DNA of 50,040 nucleotides from Eubacterium xylanophilum ATCC 35991 (GCF_000518685.1 NZ_JAEB01000028.1:1-50040); one strand, 5' to 3'. Counted from the stretch's first letter, positions 17,954 through 27,515 are shown. Program-made: numbers and translations. The notes: generated by a model not told the origin, from the sequence alone.

Positions 17954-18216
17954 CCGCGCAGCCGGGGAGTTAGCGGTGCCCTGTATCTGCAATCCGCTAT
18001 AGCAGAGGTGTTGTCTTGCCTCGGGTTATCTGATAAAGAGCTGCCCTCTATAAGTGGCGTTGACGTTTGGGTCTTGCGCAACAAAAACTTGTGAACCGTG
18101 TCAGGTCAGGAATGAAGCAGCACTAAGCAATAATTTTTGTGTGTCGCGAGGTTGCCTGAATCGAGTTAACTGTAGAGGTAACGTCTTATGACGGTAATTC
18201 AAAGCGAGATGCGCGG
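17954..18216 (+). ncRNA. ffs: Signal recognition particle RNA, long Gram-positive type
   Basis: About 263 nt. The ends pair (CCGCGCA at 17954 with TGCGCGG ending 18216). The Alu part has the conserved GGTAGCGGTGCCCTG-like stretch (here GTTAGCGGTGCCCTG) and GCAATCCGCTATAGCAG. The S domain has GAACCGTGTCAGGTC, tip loop GGAA (18109-18112) and TGAAGCAGCACTAAG, the binding site for Ffh. The RNA is the scaffold that targets nascent membrane and secreted proteins. As in Bacillus, a leader before the mature 5' end suggests processing from a longer precursor. The boundaries are set by end pairing and may be off by a few bases. Confidence 0.95.
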
Positions 18217-18277
18217 ATTTATATATATGTAGTATGATGTTATAAGTAGGGATTAATGAAGAAATGGTGGTATATCT

Positions 18278-20515
18278 ATGACTAAGCGAGAGATTGCTTC
18301 AAAGTGTCTACAAATCCGTGATATGATTAATAGTAATCAATATCTAAAGGCGATGGAGGAAATTGAGCATCTAGATTTTTCACTCATTCCATCAATTAGA
18401 GATATCTATGATTATGCAGATATATTTATGAAGGCCGAGAGGCTTGATATTGCAAAAGAATTATATTATACAGTTTATCGTCGCAGGTCTACTCGTCAGT
18501 CTTTGCGACGCCTTCTTATGCTTGTAATAAGGATGGATGATTTAGAAGAAGCTAGAGAGCTTCTTTTGGCATATGAGATTATTTGTGGTGAATCTGTTGA
18601 TACATATGAGATGAAGTATCGTCTTGCAAAAGCTGAAGGAAGGTCTAGAACATATCTGATTGAAATATTAGAGGAATTAAATAGCCAAGAATATACTGAA
18701 GAATGGGGATATCAGCTTGCAACTCTCTATGAGATGGAGGGGATGCGTGAGAAGTGTATTGATGAATGTGAAAAGCTCAAGCTTTGGTTTGGTTATGGAA
18801 ATATCATTGATAAGGCTGACGAACTTCGTGAACGCTGTATGAGTCCATATTGGGAGAAACCGGAGGAAAGAGATATTCCGGAACCAATTCGTCCGGATTA
18901 TAGCAGTTTATATACAAATGTCACACCGGTTGCTACAGTTAAAGTCAAAGAAATCACAGGTAATGAGATGGATGAACCAGAAGAGCCTGTGAAGAAAGAT
19001 GTTATATATGATGACTCCATAATTGGAGATATTTCTCGTTCGCTTGCTCAGAGAGAACTTGAAGCGGAGAGAAGGATAAAAGAAGAATCTTCAGAGGAGC
19101 CGGAAGAAGTCGCAGAAGAAGTGACAGAGGAGCCGGAAGAAGCTACAGAAGAAGTAGTAGAGGAGCCGGAAGAAGAGGCTACAGAAGAAGTGACAGAGGA
19201 GCCGGAAGAAGAAGCTACAGAAGAAGTGACAGAGGAGCCGGAAGAAGAAGCTATAGAAGAAGTAGAAGAAGTAGCAGAAGAACCGGAAGAAGTGGCAGAG
19301 GAACCAGTCGAGGAACCTGCTGATGAGCAGAATATTTTCGCGACAGATAGCGAGAATCCTTTTGAATTCGACCTTCCTGAAGAGAAGAAGTCGGATGTTA
19401 TAGTAGATGAGAGCGTTGCCATAGAGGAAGAGGAGCCTGAAGAGAAGAAAAAACCTAAGAAAGGTTTCTTGTCCAAGTTTGTCAATCTCTTTAAAGTTGA
19501 TTTGGATGAGGAGGACGACGAAGAGGACTCAGAAGAAGATATAGAGGACACCAGACGAGTGGAGACACTTGAAGATGTGGCAATAGAGTCAGAAGAACAG
19601 CCAACAGAAGAACCGGAGGAAGAGGATACTCCTGTCGAGGATGCAAAGCCAGAGGTGAATGGCGTAGAGATGCATAAGACAGGAAAAGTTCCGGTGATTG
19701 AGAATGAGATTGAGGCTGAAAGGATGCCGGTTAGACACAATCCGGTTGTGTTTGGCGAAAATAACGAAGCTGGCAGGATGAAAACTATCGATGACAACAA
19801 GAGTCAGCGAGAGCTTGATACATACAAGCAACAGTCCACAGCTGAGATTGATGTGCAAGCCATACTTGCAGGTGAGGTTCAGGGAGTTATGGACAGCGCC
19901 AAGAAGAGTCAGAAGAAGAGAAAGGATAACATCGAATCTCTTGATGACACTCTTAGCAAAATTGGTAATACCGGTAAAGTTGAGTCATTGGATGCCACTC
20001 TTGATCTTGAGAAAAAGATGAGAGAGAAGGGGCTTAGAATGGAAGCTCCAAAGCCTGCGGTGCCTGAAAATGTTCCGGAGGAGATTTCTGAGAATGGCAT
20101 TATATATAGGACTCTTAAGAATACAATTTATAAGTTTAGAAGTGAAGATAAGACGATTCACTTTGCACTAGCCGGTGGCGGTGAGGGTATCTCTCTTGCA
20201 GTTGCCAAGAGACTTTTCAAGGAAATGCGAAAGCTTAACTACTTTACGGAAGCTAAGTATCTTGGAAAGGTGGATGGTGAGAAGATTGATACAATTGACC
20301 TCATGGAGTGGGCTGAGAAGTTCATTGGAGGATGTATGTATATCAACAATGCACCGTCTATGTCAGTGCAAGGTATCGCGAATCTCATTAAGATGATGGA
20401 CAGCTACAACCGTCAGATTGTGGTTATACTTGCAGGAGACGATAAGGAAATCGAAGATTTTCTTGTTACCAACAAGGAACTTGAGACGAGAATAACATAC
20501 AAGGTAAAGTTATAA
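18278..20515 (+). CDS. TPR-like protein with acidic repeat region and inactive CbbX-like AAA+ domain
   Basis: 745 aa. Residues 1-190 are helical pairs resembling tetratricopeptide repeats (NQYLKAMEEIEHL, AERLDIAKELYYTVYRR, LEEARELLLAYEII). About residues 260-350 is a run of EEPEEEATEEV repeats encoded by near-identical 36-base blocks, then more acidic sequence. The last ~140 residues follow the CbbX/SpoVK AAA+ fold: HFALAGGGEGISLAVAKRL stands at Walker A (the Lys is Ile638), GGCMYINNAPSM at Walker B (Asp-Glu replaced by Asn-Asn, 690-691), and IVVILAGDDKEIEDFL matches the next strand. ATP hydrolysis is unlikely. GGTGG lies seven bases before the ATG. The gene follows the SRP RNA with no visible terminator between them. 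A scaffold role is inference. Confidence 0.75.
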   Translation: MTKREIASKCLQIRDMINSNQYLKAMEEIEHLDFSLIPSIRDIYDYADIFMKAERLDIAKELYYTVYRRRSTRQSLRRLLMLVIRMDDLEEARELLLAYEIICGESVDTYEMKYRLAKAEGRSRTYLIEILEELNSQEYTEEWGYQLATLYEMEGMREKCIDECEKLKLWFGYGNIIDKADELRERCMSPYWEKPEERDIPEPIRPDYSSLYTNVTPVATVKVKEITGNEMDEPEEPVKKDVIYDDSIIGDISRSLAQRELEAERRIKEESSEEPEEVAEEVTEEPEEATEEVVEEPEEEATEEVTEEPEEEATEEVTEEPEEEAIEEVEEVAEEPEEVAEEPVEEPADEQNIFATDSENPFEFDLPEEKKSDVIVDESVAIEEEEPEEKKKPKKGFLSKFVNLFKVDLDEEDDEEDSEEDIEDTRRVETLEDVAIESEEQPTEEPEEEDTPVEDAKPEVNGVEMHKTGKVPVIENEIEAERMPVRHNPVVFGENNEAGRMKTIDDNKSQRELDTYKQQSTAEIDVQAILAGEVQGVMDSAKKSQKKRKDNIESLDDTLSKIGNTGKVESLDATLDLEKKMREKGLRMEAPKPAVPENVPEEISENGIIYRTLKNTIYKFRSEDKTIHFALAGGGEGISLAVAKRLFKEMRKLNYFTEAKYLGKVDGEKIDTIDLMEWAEKFIGGCMYINNAPSMSVQGIANLIKMMDSYNRQIVVILAGDDKEIEDFLVTNKELETRITYKVKL

Positions 20516-20525
20516 GGTGTCTGTT

Positions 20526-21092
20526 ATGAGTAAAGATATATGGAAACCCGGCAATATGCTCTATCCAATTCCCGTGGTTATGGTGAGTTGTGGTAGTGAA
20601 AATGCCAGAAATAATATAATTACGGTAGCATGGGCGGGGACGATTTGTTCTGATCCTGCGATGGTGTCGATATCGGTTAGACCGGAGAGACATTCCTATA
20701 ATATTATTCGCGAGAGTGGGGAATTTGTAATAAATCTCGTGACAAAGGATCTTGCATATGCTACGGATTGGTGTGGCGTCAAGAGTGGACGCGATGTGGA
20801 TAAGTTTGAGAAGCTGAATTTGACAGCTGGAAAGGCCAATGCTCTCGAGTATGCGCCGATTATAGTTGAGAGTCCGGTGAATATTGAGTGCAAGGTCAAG
20901 GATGTTTTGGAACTTGGGTCACACCATATGTTTGTTGCAGAGGTTAAAAGTGTTCAAGTAAGTGGGGAACATATGAATGAGACCGGCAAGTTTGAGTTTA
21001 ACAAACTCGGGCCTGTTGCCTATTCTCATGGAGAGTACTTTGAACTTGGCGAGAAACTTGGTAAATTCGGGTATTCTGTGAAGAAAAAATAA
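20526..21092 (+). CDS. Flavin reductase family protein (flavoredoxin-like)
   Basis: 188 aa. The sequence fits the FMN-binding split-barrel reductases: PGNMLYPIPVVMVSCGSENARNNI, AWAGTICSDPAMVSISVRPERHSYNII, GEFVINLVTKDLAYATDWCGVKSGRDVDKF, and the end HGEYFELGEKLGKFGYSVKKK. Members bind FMN and pass electrons from NAD(P)H or ferredoxin partners. AAGGTG (20514-20519) lies six bases before the ATG at 20526 and overlaps the previous stop, so translation coupling with the AAA+-like gene is likely; a GTG at 20517 would be blocked by that site. The redox partner is unknown. Confidence 0.88.
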   Translation: MSKDIWKPGNMLYPIPVVMVSCGSENARNNIITVAWAGTICSDPAMVSISVRPERHSYNIIRESGEFVINLVTKDLAYATDWCGVKSGRDVDKFEKLNLTAGKANALEYAPIIVESPVNIECKVKDVLELGSHHMFVAEVKSVQVSGEHMNETGKFEFNKLGPVAYSHGEYFELGEKLGKFGYSVKKK

Positions 21093-21125
21093 TATTATAT
21101 TTTTGTTCCATTCCCGAAATAGTTG

Positions 21126-21134
21126 TGATATACT
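21126..21134 (+). promoter_or_regulatory. Possible extended -10 promoter of murA
   Basis: TGATATACT (21126-21134) fits an extended -10 element; the -35 at 17 bases upstream (TTCCAT) is poor. Confidence 0.45.
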
Positions 21135-21186
21135 ATCTAGTAGAGGGTTTTTAGAAAATAGTTTAGTGTTTGGAGAGAAAATAACT

Positions 21187-22485
21187 ATGAAACAATACAT
21201 GATTAAAGGTGGACAGCCACTTAGAGGAGAAGTTCAGATTGGCGGGGCTAAGAATGCAGCATTGGGGATTATCGTTGCAGCAATCATGGCGGATGAACCT
21301 GTCGTAATTGACAATCTTCCACAAGTGGATGATGTCAAAGTCCTGCTGGACGCTCTCGATGGCATAGGTGCAAAGGTAGAGCACCTAGATGAGAACACAG
21401 TTAGAATCGATGGCTCTACAGTGAGCGATGTAATTGTTGATGACGAATATATAAGAAAGATTAGAGGGTCTTATTATCTTGTTGGGGCCCTTCTTGGAAA
21501 ATACAAAAAAGCAGTAGTAGCTCTTCCGGGTGGATGCCAGATTGGAAGTCGTCCAATCGACCAGCACATCAAGGGCTTTGAGCAGTTGGGTGCTAAGGTT
21601 ACTATTCACAATGGTATGATAGATGCGATTGCAGAGAATCTCGAGGGAAGTCATATTTATCTTGACTGTCCAAGTGTTGGAGCTACAATCAACATTATGA
21701 TGGTTGCAGCGCTTTCAAATGGCAAGACTATTATCGAAAATCCTGCGAAGGAGCCACACATCGTAGATGTGGCCAACTTCCTCAACAGTATGGGAGCTAA
21801 TATCAAGGGAGCTGGTACGGATGCTATCCGAATTCGTGGAGTTGAGAAGCTTCACGGAAGTGAGTATTCGATTATTCCAGATCAGATTGAGGCCGGAACA
21901 TTTATGTTAGCGGCAGCTGCAACTGGTGGGGATGTATATATTAAGAATGTAATTCCTAAGCACTTGGAGGCTATAACAGCTAAGCTTACTGAGATTGGTG
22001 CTAAGGTTAGAGAATATGACGATTATGTACATGTAGTTGCGGACAAGAGACTTGGATATGCCAATGTCAAGACAATGCCATATCCGGGATTTCCTACGGA
22101 TATGCAGCCACAGATGACAACTCTTCTCGCATTATCAGAGGGAGTTAGTATTGTCACAGAGACTATTTTCGAGACAAGATTTAAGTATATTGCAGAGCTC
22201 AGAAGGATGGGGGCAAACTTCAATGTGGAGGGTAATGCAGCTATCGTTACCGGTGTAGAGAAGCTCACGGGTGCCGACGTTGTTGCGCCAGACTTGAGAG
22301 CGGGAGCGGCTCTTGTAATTGCCGGTCTTGCAGCTGAGGGAATAACTGTCATTGATCAGATTCATTATATCGAGAGAGGATATGAGAAGTTTGATGAGAA
22401 GCTCAGAAACTTGGGTGCTATCATCGAAGTCGGTGATTCTGATGATGAGAGAGAGCTTCAAAAGTTTAGATTTAAAGTAGGTTGA
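21187..22485 (+). CDS. murA: UDP-N-acetylglucosamine 1-carboxyvinyltransferase
   Basis: 432 aa. It adds enolpyruvate from PEP to UDP-GlcNAc, the first committed step of peptidoglycan synthesis, in the cytosol. It shows GGAKNAAL (K22, N23) and the fosfomycin-target Cys117 in LPGGCQIGSRPIDQH, and ends with the usual IERGYEKFDEKLRNLGA. The start at 21187 follows GGAGAG by nine bases and gives the standard MKQYMIKGG N-terminus; the upstream part of the open frame is leader. Firmicutes often carry two MurA types; the spacing and sequence fit a normal housekeeping copy. A hairpin at 22528 separates it from the MoxR cassette. Confidence 0.97.
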   Translation: MKQYMIKGGQPLRGEVQIGGAKNAALGIIVAAIMADEPVVIDNLPQVDDVKVLLDALDGIGAKVEHLDENTVRIDGSTVSDVIVDDEYIRKIRGSYYLVGALLGKYKKAVVALPGGCQIGSRPIDQHIKGFEQLGAKVTIHNGMIDAIAENLEGSHIYLDCPSVGATINIMMVAALSNGKTIIENPAKEPHIVDVANFLNSMGANIKGAGTDAIRIRGVEKLHGSEYSIIPDQIEAGTFMLAAAATGGDVYIKNVIPKHLEAITAKLTEIGAKVREYDDYVHVVADKRLGYANVKTMPYPGFPTDMQPQMTTLLALSEGVSIVTETIFETRFKYIAELRRMGANFNVEGNAAIVTGVEKLTGADVVAPDLRAGAALVIAGLAAEGITVIDQIHYIERGYEKFDEKLRNLGAIIEVGDSDDERELQKFRFKVG

Positions 22486-22527
22486 AGCAAATATAATTAG
22501 AAAGTAATAACGAAGAACATATGCAAT

Positions 22528-22549
22528 CCCCACCTAATTTCAGGTGGGG
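22528..22549 (+). other. Hairpin between murA and the MoxR gene
   Basis: Perfect CCCCACCT (22528-22535) / AGGTGGGG (22542-22549) around a 6-base loop, followed by CTTGTACTT rather than a T-run. It may be a weak terminator or an RNA stability or processing stem. Confidence 0.6.
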
Positions 22550-22577
22550 CTTGTACTTAATATTAGGAGGATTTACG

Positions 22578-23504
22578 ATGCAGGGAAATGCTAGATTGGT
22601 ACTTGAAGAGGTAGGTAAGGTTATTAAGGGAAAGGATGAAGCCATCGAACTCGTTATGTCATCTATCTTGGCAAGAGGTCACATCCTTATCGAGGATATT
22701 CCCGGAGTAGGTAAGACCACACTTGCGGTAGCTTTTTCACGTGCAATGGAGTTGACAGAGCGAAGATTGCAGTTTACACCAGATGTTTTGCCTAGTGATG
22801 TTGTGGGATTTAACATGCTTGATGTAGACGGAGAAATGGTCTACAAGCCGGGAGCAATACTGTGTAATCTTTTGCTAGCAGATGAGATTAACCGTACATC
22901 GACCAAGACTCAGTCAGCGCTCTTGGAGGTAATGGAAGAGGGGCAGGTTACAGTAGATGGTGTGACAAGACAGCTTCCAAATCCTTTTATCGTTGTGGCG
23001 ACACAGAATCCTGTGGGTTCCGCGGGAACACAGATGCTTCCTGAGTCACAGCTTGATAGATTTATGATTCGAATTTCTATGGGTTATCCGACTATGGAAG
23101 AGGAGATGCGCCTTATACAGGAGCGTCAGGATGTGAATCCTCTCGACTATATTCAAGAAATCATATCCAAAGAAGAGCTTATAACTATGCAGGAGCAGGT
23201 TCGTTCTGTATATGTGGATGAGCGAATTCTCAAGTATTTGTCAGAGATTGTGGACAAAACTAGAAATCATGCTATGCTTTCACTGGGAGTAAGCCCTCGT
23301 GGAACATTGGCTTTTGTAGATATGTCAAAGGGACATGCATTCTTGCAGGGAAGAGATCACGTGCTTCCTGAGGATATAAAGAAAGTAGCTAAGTCTGTAC
23401 TTTCACACAGACTTTTGCTCAATGGTAAGGCTAGAATGAATCATGTAACAGAGGATGACATAGTTGAGGAAATCTTGGATAAGGTTCAGGCACCTAGATT
23501 GTAA
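22578..23504 (+). CDS. MoxR-family AAA+ ATPase
   Basis: 308 aa. Walker A is IPGVGKTTLA (about residues 41-50) and Walker B LLLADEINRTSTKTQSALLEVMEE, followed by the sensor region VVATQNPVGSAGTQMLPESQLDRFM typical of MoxR. AGGAGG lies upstream of the ATG at 22578. MoxR ATPases act as chaperones that mature or regulate a partner complex, usually one encoded next door; here the DUF58 and transglutaminase genes follow in the same direction at short spacing, the common MoxR / DUF58 / TGase cassette. The substrate of this cassette is not known. Confidence 0.95.
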   Translation: MQGNARLVLEEVGKVIKGKDEAIELVMSSILARGHILIEDIPGVGKTTLAVAFSRAMELTERRLQFTPDVLPSDVVGFNMLDVDGEMVYKPGAILCNLLLADEINRTSTKTQSALLEVMEEGQVTVDGVTRQLPNPFIVVATQNPVGSAGTQMLPESQLDRFMIRISMGYPTMEEEMRLIQERQDVNPLDYIQEIISKEELITMQEQVRSVYVDERILKYLSEIVDKTRNHAMLSLGVSPRGTLAFVDMSKGHAFLQGRDHVLPEDIKKVAKSVLSHRLLLNGKARMNHVTEDDIVEEILDKVQAPRL

Positions 23505-23537
23505 GATTTGATGAATATATACGGATAGGAGTTTATC

Positions 23538-24635
23538 ATGACGCTGGGAACGATTATGTATGTCGTCACGCTGTTGATATCGGCGGCGATATTTCTTATA
23601 GATCTTTCATATGGAACAGTTGCGATTATGGGAACATTGCTTGTTCTCCCTATTGTCATGCTTATTTTTCTTATTATTCTTAGAGTTAATACCAAAGTTA
23701 CAGTAGAATGTAAAAACCCACTTGCAGAAAAAAATACCATGGATGAACATGCCAAAGTCACCATAATTATGAATGTTGAAAATAGATGCAAATTTCTTCC
23801 GATTCAGAAGGGAATAGCAAGTGTTAGCTATTTTAATAAGTTCACAGGTGAGAAGGGAAAGCTAAAGGTTAGATTTTCTGTAGATGCGGGAAAGACCAGA
23901 AGTAGGCGTATTGTCATTGATGCATTGCACTGTGGAACGGTGGCAGTATCAGTTGATAGAGTAAAAATATATGACTATTTTAGCATCTTTGCAATGACAG
24001 TTGGCAAGAAATTCGAAAAGCAATATGTGCTTGTTATGCCTCCTGTCAAGGATATGTATATCGATAAAGATAAGTGGTATCAGAGAAATAACTTGGAAAG
24101 TGATAGATTCTCTCTTTACAAGAAGGGTGATGATCCATCTGAGATTTTCAATGTCCGAGATTTTGAGGATGGCGATAGCTTCCATAGAATTCATTGGAAA
24201 CTCAGTAGTAAAGTTGGACACTATATGGTAAAAGAGGGAAGTTTGCCACTATCAAAACTGGTAACAATATTTATTGATTTATGTGTCAAGAATGAGCAAG
24301 AGTCTGATTTGCTTGTTCAGGGACTGTATTCTATTGCCATGAGATTCTTGGAAAATGCTGTTCCAATCGAGTTTATATGGTATGATTACGAGATTGATAT
24401 TATCAAAGAGTTTAAGATTGAGTCGGAGGAAGAGTTGTTCTGGACATTTGAGGAACTCTTTAAGAGCCTTGTGTCTGAAGATCCGGAGGAATTGTCATCA
24501 GCCCTTGCGGATTGGGACAATGGAAGGGCTAAGGATACAGCTATGTATGTAACTGTAGTTGATCATGATGAGCATGAGTTAGACCATCTTACATTGGGTG
24601 AGATTGAAGTTATTGACATGAGAGAGGAGCATTAG
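23538..24635 (+). CDS. DUF58 domain membrane protein
   Basis: 365 aa. Two hydrophobic segments near the N-terminus (about residues 5-50) put the rest in one compartment. The DUF58 signature is VRDFEDGDSFHRIHWKLSSKVGHYMVKEG, the usual R(D/E)...GD..R.IHW motif. Such proteins have a von Willebrand-A-like fold and accompany MoxR ATPases. AGGAG lies before the ATG at 23538, 33 bases after the MoxR stop, and the transglutaminase gene begins seven bases after its own stop, so the three form one operon. Confidence 0.92.
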   Translation: MTLGTIMYVVTLLISAAIFLIDLSYGTVAIMGTLLVLPIVMLIFLIILRVNTKVTVECKNPLAEKNTMDEHAKVTIIMNVENRCKFLPIQKGIASVSYFNKFTGEKGKLKVRFSVDAGKTRSRRIVIDALHCGTVAVSVDRVKIYDYFSIFAMTVGKKFEKQYVLVMPPVKDMYIDKDKWYQRNNLESDRFSLYKKGDDPSEIFNVRDFEDGDSFHRIHWKLSSKVGHYMVKEGSLPLSKLVTIFIDLCVKNEQESDLLVQGLYSIAMRFLENAVPIEFIWYDYEIDIIKEFKIESEEELFWTFEELFKSLVSEDPEELSSALADWDNGRAKDTAMYVTVVDHDEHELDHLTLGEIEVIDMREEH

Positions 24636-24641
24636 TTCACT

Positions 24642-27185
24642 ATGAAGAAGAGTAGAATTAAAAACTTCATAATGGATGCTAGCCAGGTATTGCTGCTTTT
24701 TGTGGGTATATACTCGGCTATTATGTGTGCCATGGGTAGTGTTTCTGTGCCATTTAATAATAAAGCGGTGATGATAACACTTTTGGTATTATGTATTCTC
24801 TTCCATATTTTATTTACTATGCTGGAGACATTTAAGGGCGGAAAAATGTACGGTGTCATAGGCATAGTTGTCTTTGCTATTCTAGCTATTATAAGGTATT
24901 TGGGCGAGTTTAAGAAGGGCGTTTTTAACATATTAAATACCTATACCAAAGAGTTTATGAATTACACTCAGTCTTCTCAAAAACTCATTCCTGTTAAGAG
25001 TTTTGAGGGCGTTGAAGCGGATATAAATTACTGTGATACTCTTGTAATTATAATTGTATTTGCGCTTATTACAGCGATTATAAGTAGTAATTTTTATAGA
25101 AAGAGAAAAGCTGGGCTATACTTATTGCTTACCGGAGCATTTTTCTTGGGGCCAATATGTGTTGGAAAAGTGGGAGAGTTTAAGTATGTTATTATGTATC
25201 TTATGACCACTTTTGCAGTTATAGGATCAAGAAGGTTGAAGGATGATATAACGGACAAGCGCCTGCGTCAGAAGATTTCTCTGATTCTAGCGGGACTGGG
25301 GCTTGGAATAGGTTTGATTGTCTATATCATTGTGCCTCCTGATAGATATGAGAGACATACGGCAGATATTACCGAAGTAAAGAATACACTTATTTCCCTT
25401 GGAAGTATGGATGCAGATGAAATATTCGTATTTTTCAAGTCTATGATGAAGGGGGATGCGCTGTCATATGGACGAGTTGGTGATACAGCAAGTATAAATT
25501 ATACAGGCGAGAAGCTCATGGTGTTGTCAGGTGAGTTTCAACGAGATCACGGTATGTATCTAAAGGGATATGTTGGTGGAGAGTTTATTGACAACAGATG
25601 GCGTCAGGTTACCACGAACAGAGAGCAATATGATAAGGATCTCAAGAGTCTAAAGGATGACGGACTCAGCGTGGATGATTGGCAGGTTGCGCTGAGAAAC
25701 CAGATTGGTGACAGTCAGACTACGGGAAATCCCAATCTATGGCGAGAGGGAACTCTCAAGATCAAGAATTTGGGGTTTGGTAGAGGTGATTATGTTGCAC
25801 CGTATTATCCGAGTACGGGATTTGTTACGGAGCAAGGTAAGATTAAGCCTCATGAGCCAGGATTAGTATATAGTGAAAAATATTTAGCGGAAATATGTTC
25901 TACATTCCGCGGAGAATTATGGGCAAATCAGTATAATGTTGCCAATGAGGTATTTTGGAAGTCTGTAGAGAGCAATAAAAATAGACTCCAGGATTTTGTC
26001 AACAAGTATTATCTGACGGTGCCTACGAGCATGGATAATACTGTTAAGAATTACAAAGATTATATGGTCAAGCAGAACCAGTTGCTTGATAAGTACAAGG
26101 CTGGTTTTGCATCCATGTATCAAGTGATCACGGCTACCAAGGAATATGTTATGAGTCGAACAGACTATACCTTGTCTCCCGGTAAGACACCTTCAGATGT
26201 GGATTTTGTTGAGTATTTTCTCGACAAGAACAAAAAGGGGTACTGTGAACACTATGCAACAGCCACAGCGCTTTTGCTCAGAAGCGTGGGGATACCGACA
26301 AGATATGTCGAGGGAGCTTTTGTGTCCAAGGAGCAGATCAGCGATGCCGTAAATTCATCGGATGAGGTGGATGTAAAGGACAATGACCTTCATGCTTGGA
26401 TAGAAGTTTATCATCCAAATTATGGATTTATCCCAGTTGAGACAACGCCGGGACGTGGCGAAGAGGAGAGTATTCAGTCGGGCGGATCATTTGACGACGG
26501 CTTGCCTAATCCTGATGCAAATTCAGGTAAAGACAAAAAGGACAACAAGGAAAAGAAGAATAAAAAAGACAAAGAAGAAGAAAAGACAGAGATGAGTGCT
26601 GCAACGGCAACTCCAAGGCCTGAAGAAAATATGGAATTTGAGAATATCGACACCAAGAACTATAATCATGATGATGGTGAGGATCACTCTCAGGAGATGG
26701 ACAATGGTACCGGTGAAGATGGTCAGAATATTTCTAATAGTGAAAATGTTCCGAAAACTTTGCCTCTCTTTGTAAAAATCATCATCTTGGTAGTTGGAAT
26801 TTTATTAGCTTTTGCGTTTGCTATGGAGATTCAGAGGCGCGTGAGATTTGCCATGTACAAGGCTAAACTCTCAAGGAGCAGAGGCAGAGAGAAGATTCTT
26901 GTGCATTATAGGCATCTTGAAAAGGTGTTTAGAGCAGATGGAATACGATATAAAGGCCAAAGCATGGCAGACTATGCTCAGGAAATTGCAAGTCACTACG
27001 ACTGTAGAATAGATGACGTATATGAGATGGTTCGAATGACTTTTGAAGCTAGTTTTAGTCAGAATGACTTTGACAAGTCGAGGGTCAAGGAGTACAAGAG
27101 AATGGTGAGAACCATGAGAAATAGGATTTATGCCGGAAGAAAAGGTTTTGCAAAGCTTTATCTCATGTACATTTTAGACATCTAG
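24642..27185 (+). CDS. Multi-pass membrane transglutaminase-like protein (TgpA type)
   Basis: 847 aa. About six transmembrane helices fill the first ~230 residues. An extracytoplasmic part follows, with the transglutaminase core: Cys in KKGYCEHYATATALLLRSVGIPTRYVEG, His in NDLHAWIEVYHPNYGFIPVETTPG, then the Asp/Glu region. A charged, low-complexity linker (KDKKDNKEKKNKKDKEEEK, about 625-650), one more transmembrane helix (LPLFVKIIILVVGILLAFAF) and a cytosolic tail complete it. The layout matches TgpA-like proteins in MoxR/DUF58 cassettes, whose reactions are largely unknown. GAGGAG lies in the end of the previous gene. Confidence 0.93.
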   Translation: MKKSRIKNFIMDASQVLLLFVGIYSAIMCAMGSVSVPFNNKAVMITLLVLCILFHILFTMLETFKGGKMYGVIGIVVFAILAIIRYLGEFKKGVFNILNTYTKEFMNYTQSSQKLIPVKSFEGVEADINYCDTLVIIIVFALITAIISSNFYRKRKAGLYLLLTGAFFLGPICVGKVGEFKYVIMYLMTTFAVIGSRRLKDDITDKRLRQKISLILAGLGLGIGLIVYIIVPPDRYERHTADITEVKNTLISLGSMDADEIFVFFKSMMKGDALSYGRVGDTASINYTGEKLMVLSGEFQRDHGMYLKGYVGGEFIDNRWRQVTTNREQYDKDLKSLKDDGLSVDDWQVALRNQIGDSQTTGNPNLWREGTLKIKNLGFGRGDYVAPYYPSTGFVTEQGKIKPHEPGLVYSEKYLAEICSTFRGELWANQYNVANEVFWKSVESNKNRLQDFVNKYYLTVPTSMDNTVKNYKDYMVKQNQLLDKYKAGFASMYQVITATKEYVMSRTDYTLSPGKTPSDVDFVEYFLDKNKKGYCEHYATATALLLRSVGIPTRYVEGAFVSKEQISDAVNSSDEVDVKDNDLHAWIEVYHPNYGFIPVETTPGRGEEESIQSGGSFDDGLPNPDANSGKDKKDNKEKKNKKDKEEEKTEMSAATATPRPEENMEFENIDTKNYNHDDGEDHSQEMDNGTGEDGQNISNSENVPKTLPLFVKIIILVVGILLAFAFAMEIQRRVRFAMYKAKLSRSRGREKILVHYRHLEKVFRADGIRYKGQSMADYAQEIASHYDCRIDDVYEMVRMTFEASFSQNDFDKSRVKEYKRMVRTMRNRIYAGRKGFAKLYLMYILDI

Positions 27186-27195
27186 AATATTAGGC

Positions 27196-27224
27196 TTGTA
27201 TAGTTAGCTTTATTGTGATAAAAT
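27196..27224 (+). promoter_or_regulatory. Promoter upstream of the 51-aa acidic protein
   Basis: TTGTAT (27196-27201), a 17-base spacer and TAAAAT (27219-27224). Confidence 0.6.
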
Positions 27225-27288
27225 GTAGGTACTATCTGAGAAAATAGAGAATTCACATGTGGATTTATGGCAAGAATGGAGTGATTTC

Positions 27289-27444
27289 ATGAAGGATTTT
27301 TTTGATAGTGAAGACTTGGATGAATTGTTGAAATCTTTATCCGAGGAAGAAGAACGTTATACAGAAGATGTTCCGGATGATGAAGTTGCTGCGTCTAATC
27401 GCCGTTTTGAGGAAATCATCCTCAAGCACAGGAATCCAAACTAG
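27289..27444 (+). CDS. Small acidic protein of unknown function
   Basis: 51 aa, starting MKDFFDSEDLDELLKSLSEE. TGGAGTG lies six bases before the ATG at 27289, and a promoter precedes it. Very rich in Asp and Glu, probably helical, with a basic end (RRFEEIILKHRNPN). No family is recognised. A longer start (GTG at 27259) lacks a good ribosome site. It precedes a DUF4250 gene by 71 bases and may be co-transcribed with it. Confidence 0.55.
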   Translation: MKDFFDSEDLDELLKSLSEEEERYTEDVPDDEVAASNRRFEEIILKHRNPN

Positions 27445-27515
27445 AACATTCTTTGGAATTGAAGGTAGCAGGAAAACTATTGATTTTGTTTTTAGGAAAG
27501 AAAGGTTAGGAAGAT

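Noticed and set aside
16678-18084. Several 66-88 aa minus-strand reading frames in the 73-bp array
   Set aside because: They are repeats of each other in shifting frames; 73 is not a multiple of three and there are no start sites, so they are by-products of the array.
19048-19800. 250-aa Ser-rich minus-strand reading frame
   Set aside because: It is the antisense of the Glu-rich repeat in the real gene at 18278; low complexity explains its length.
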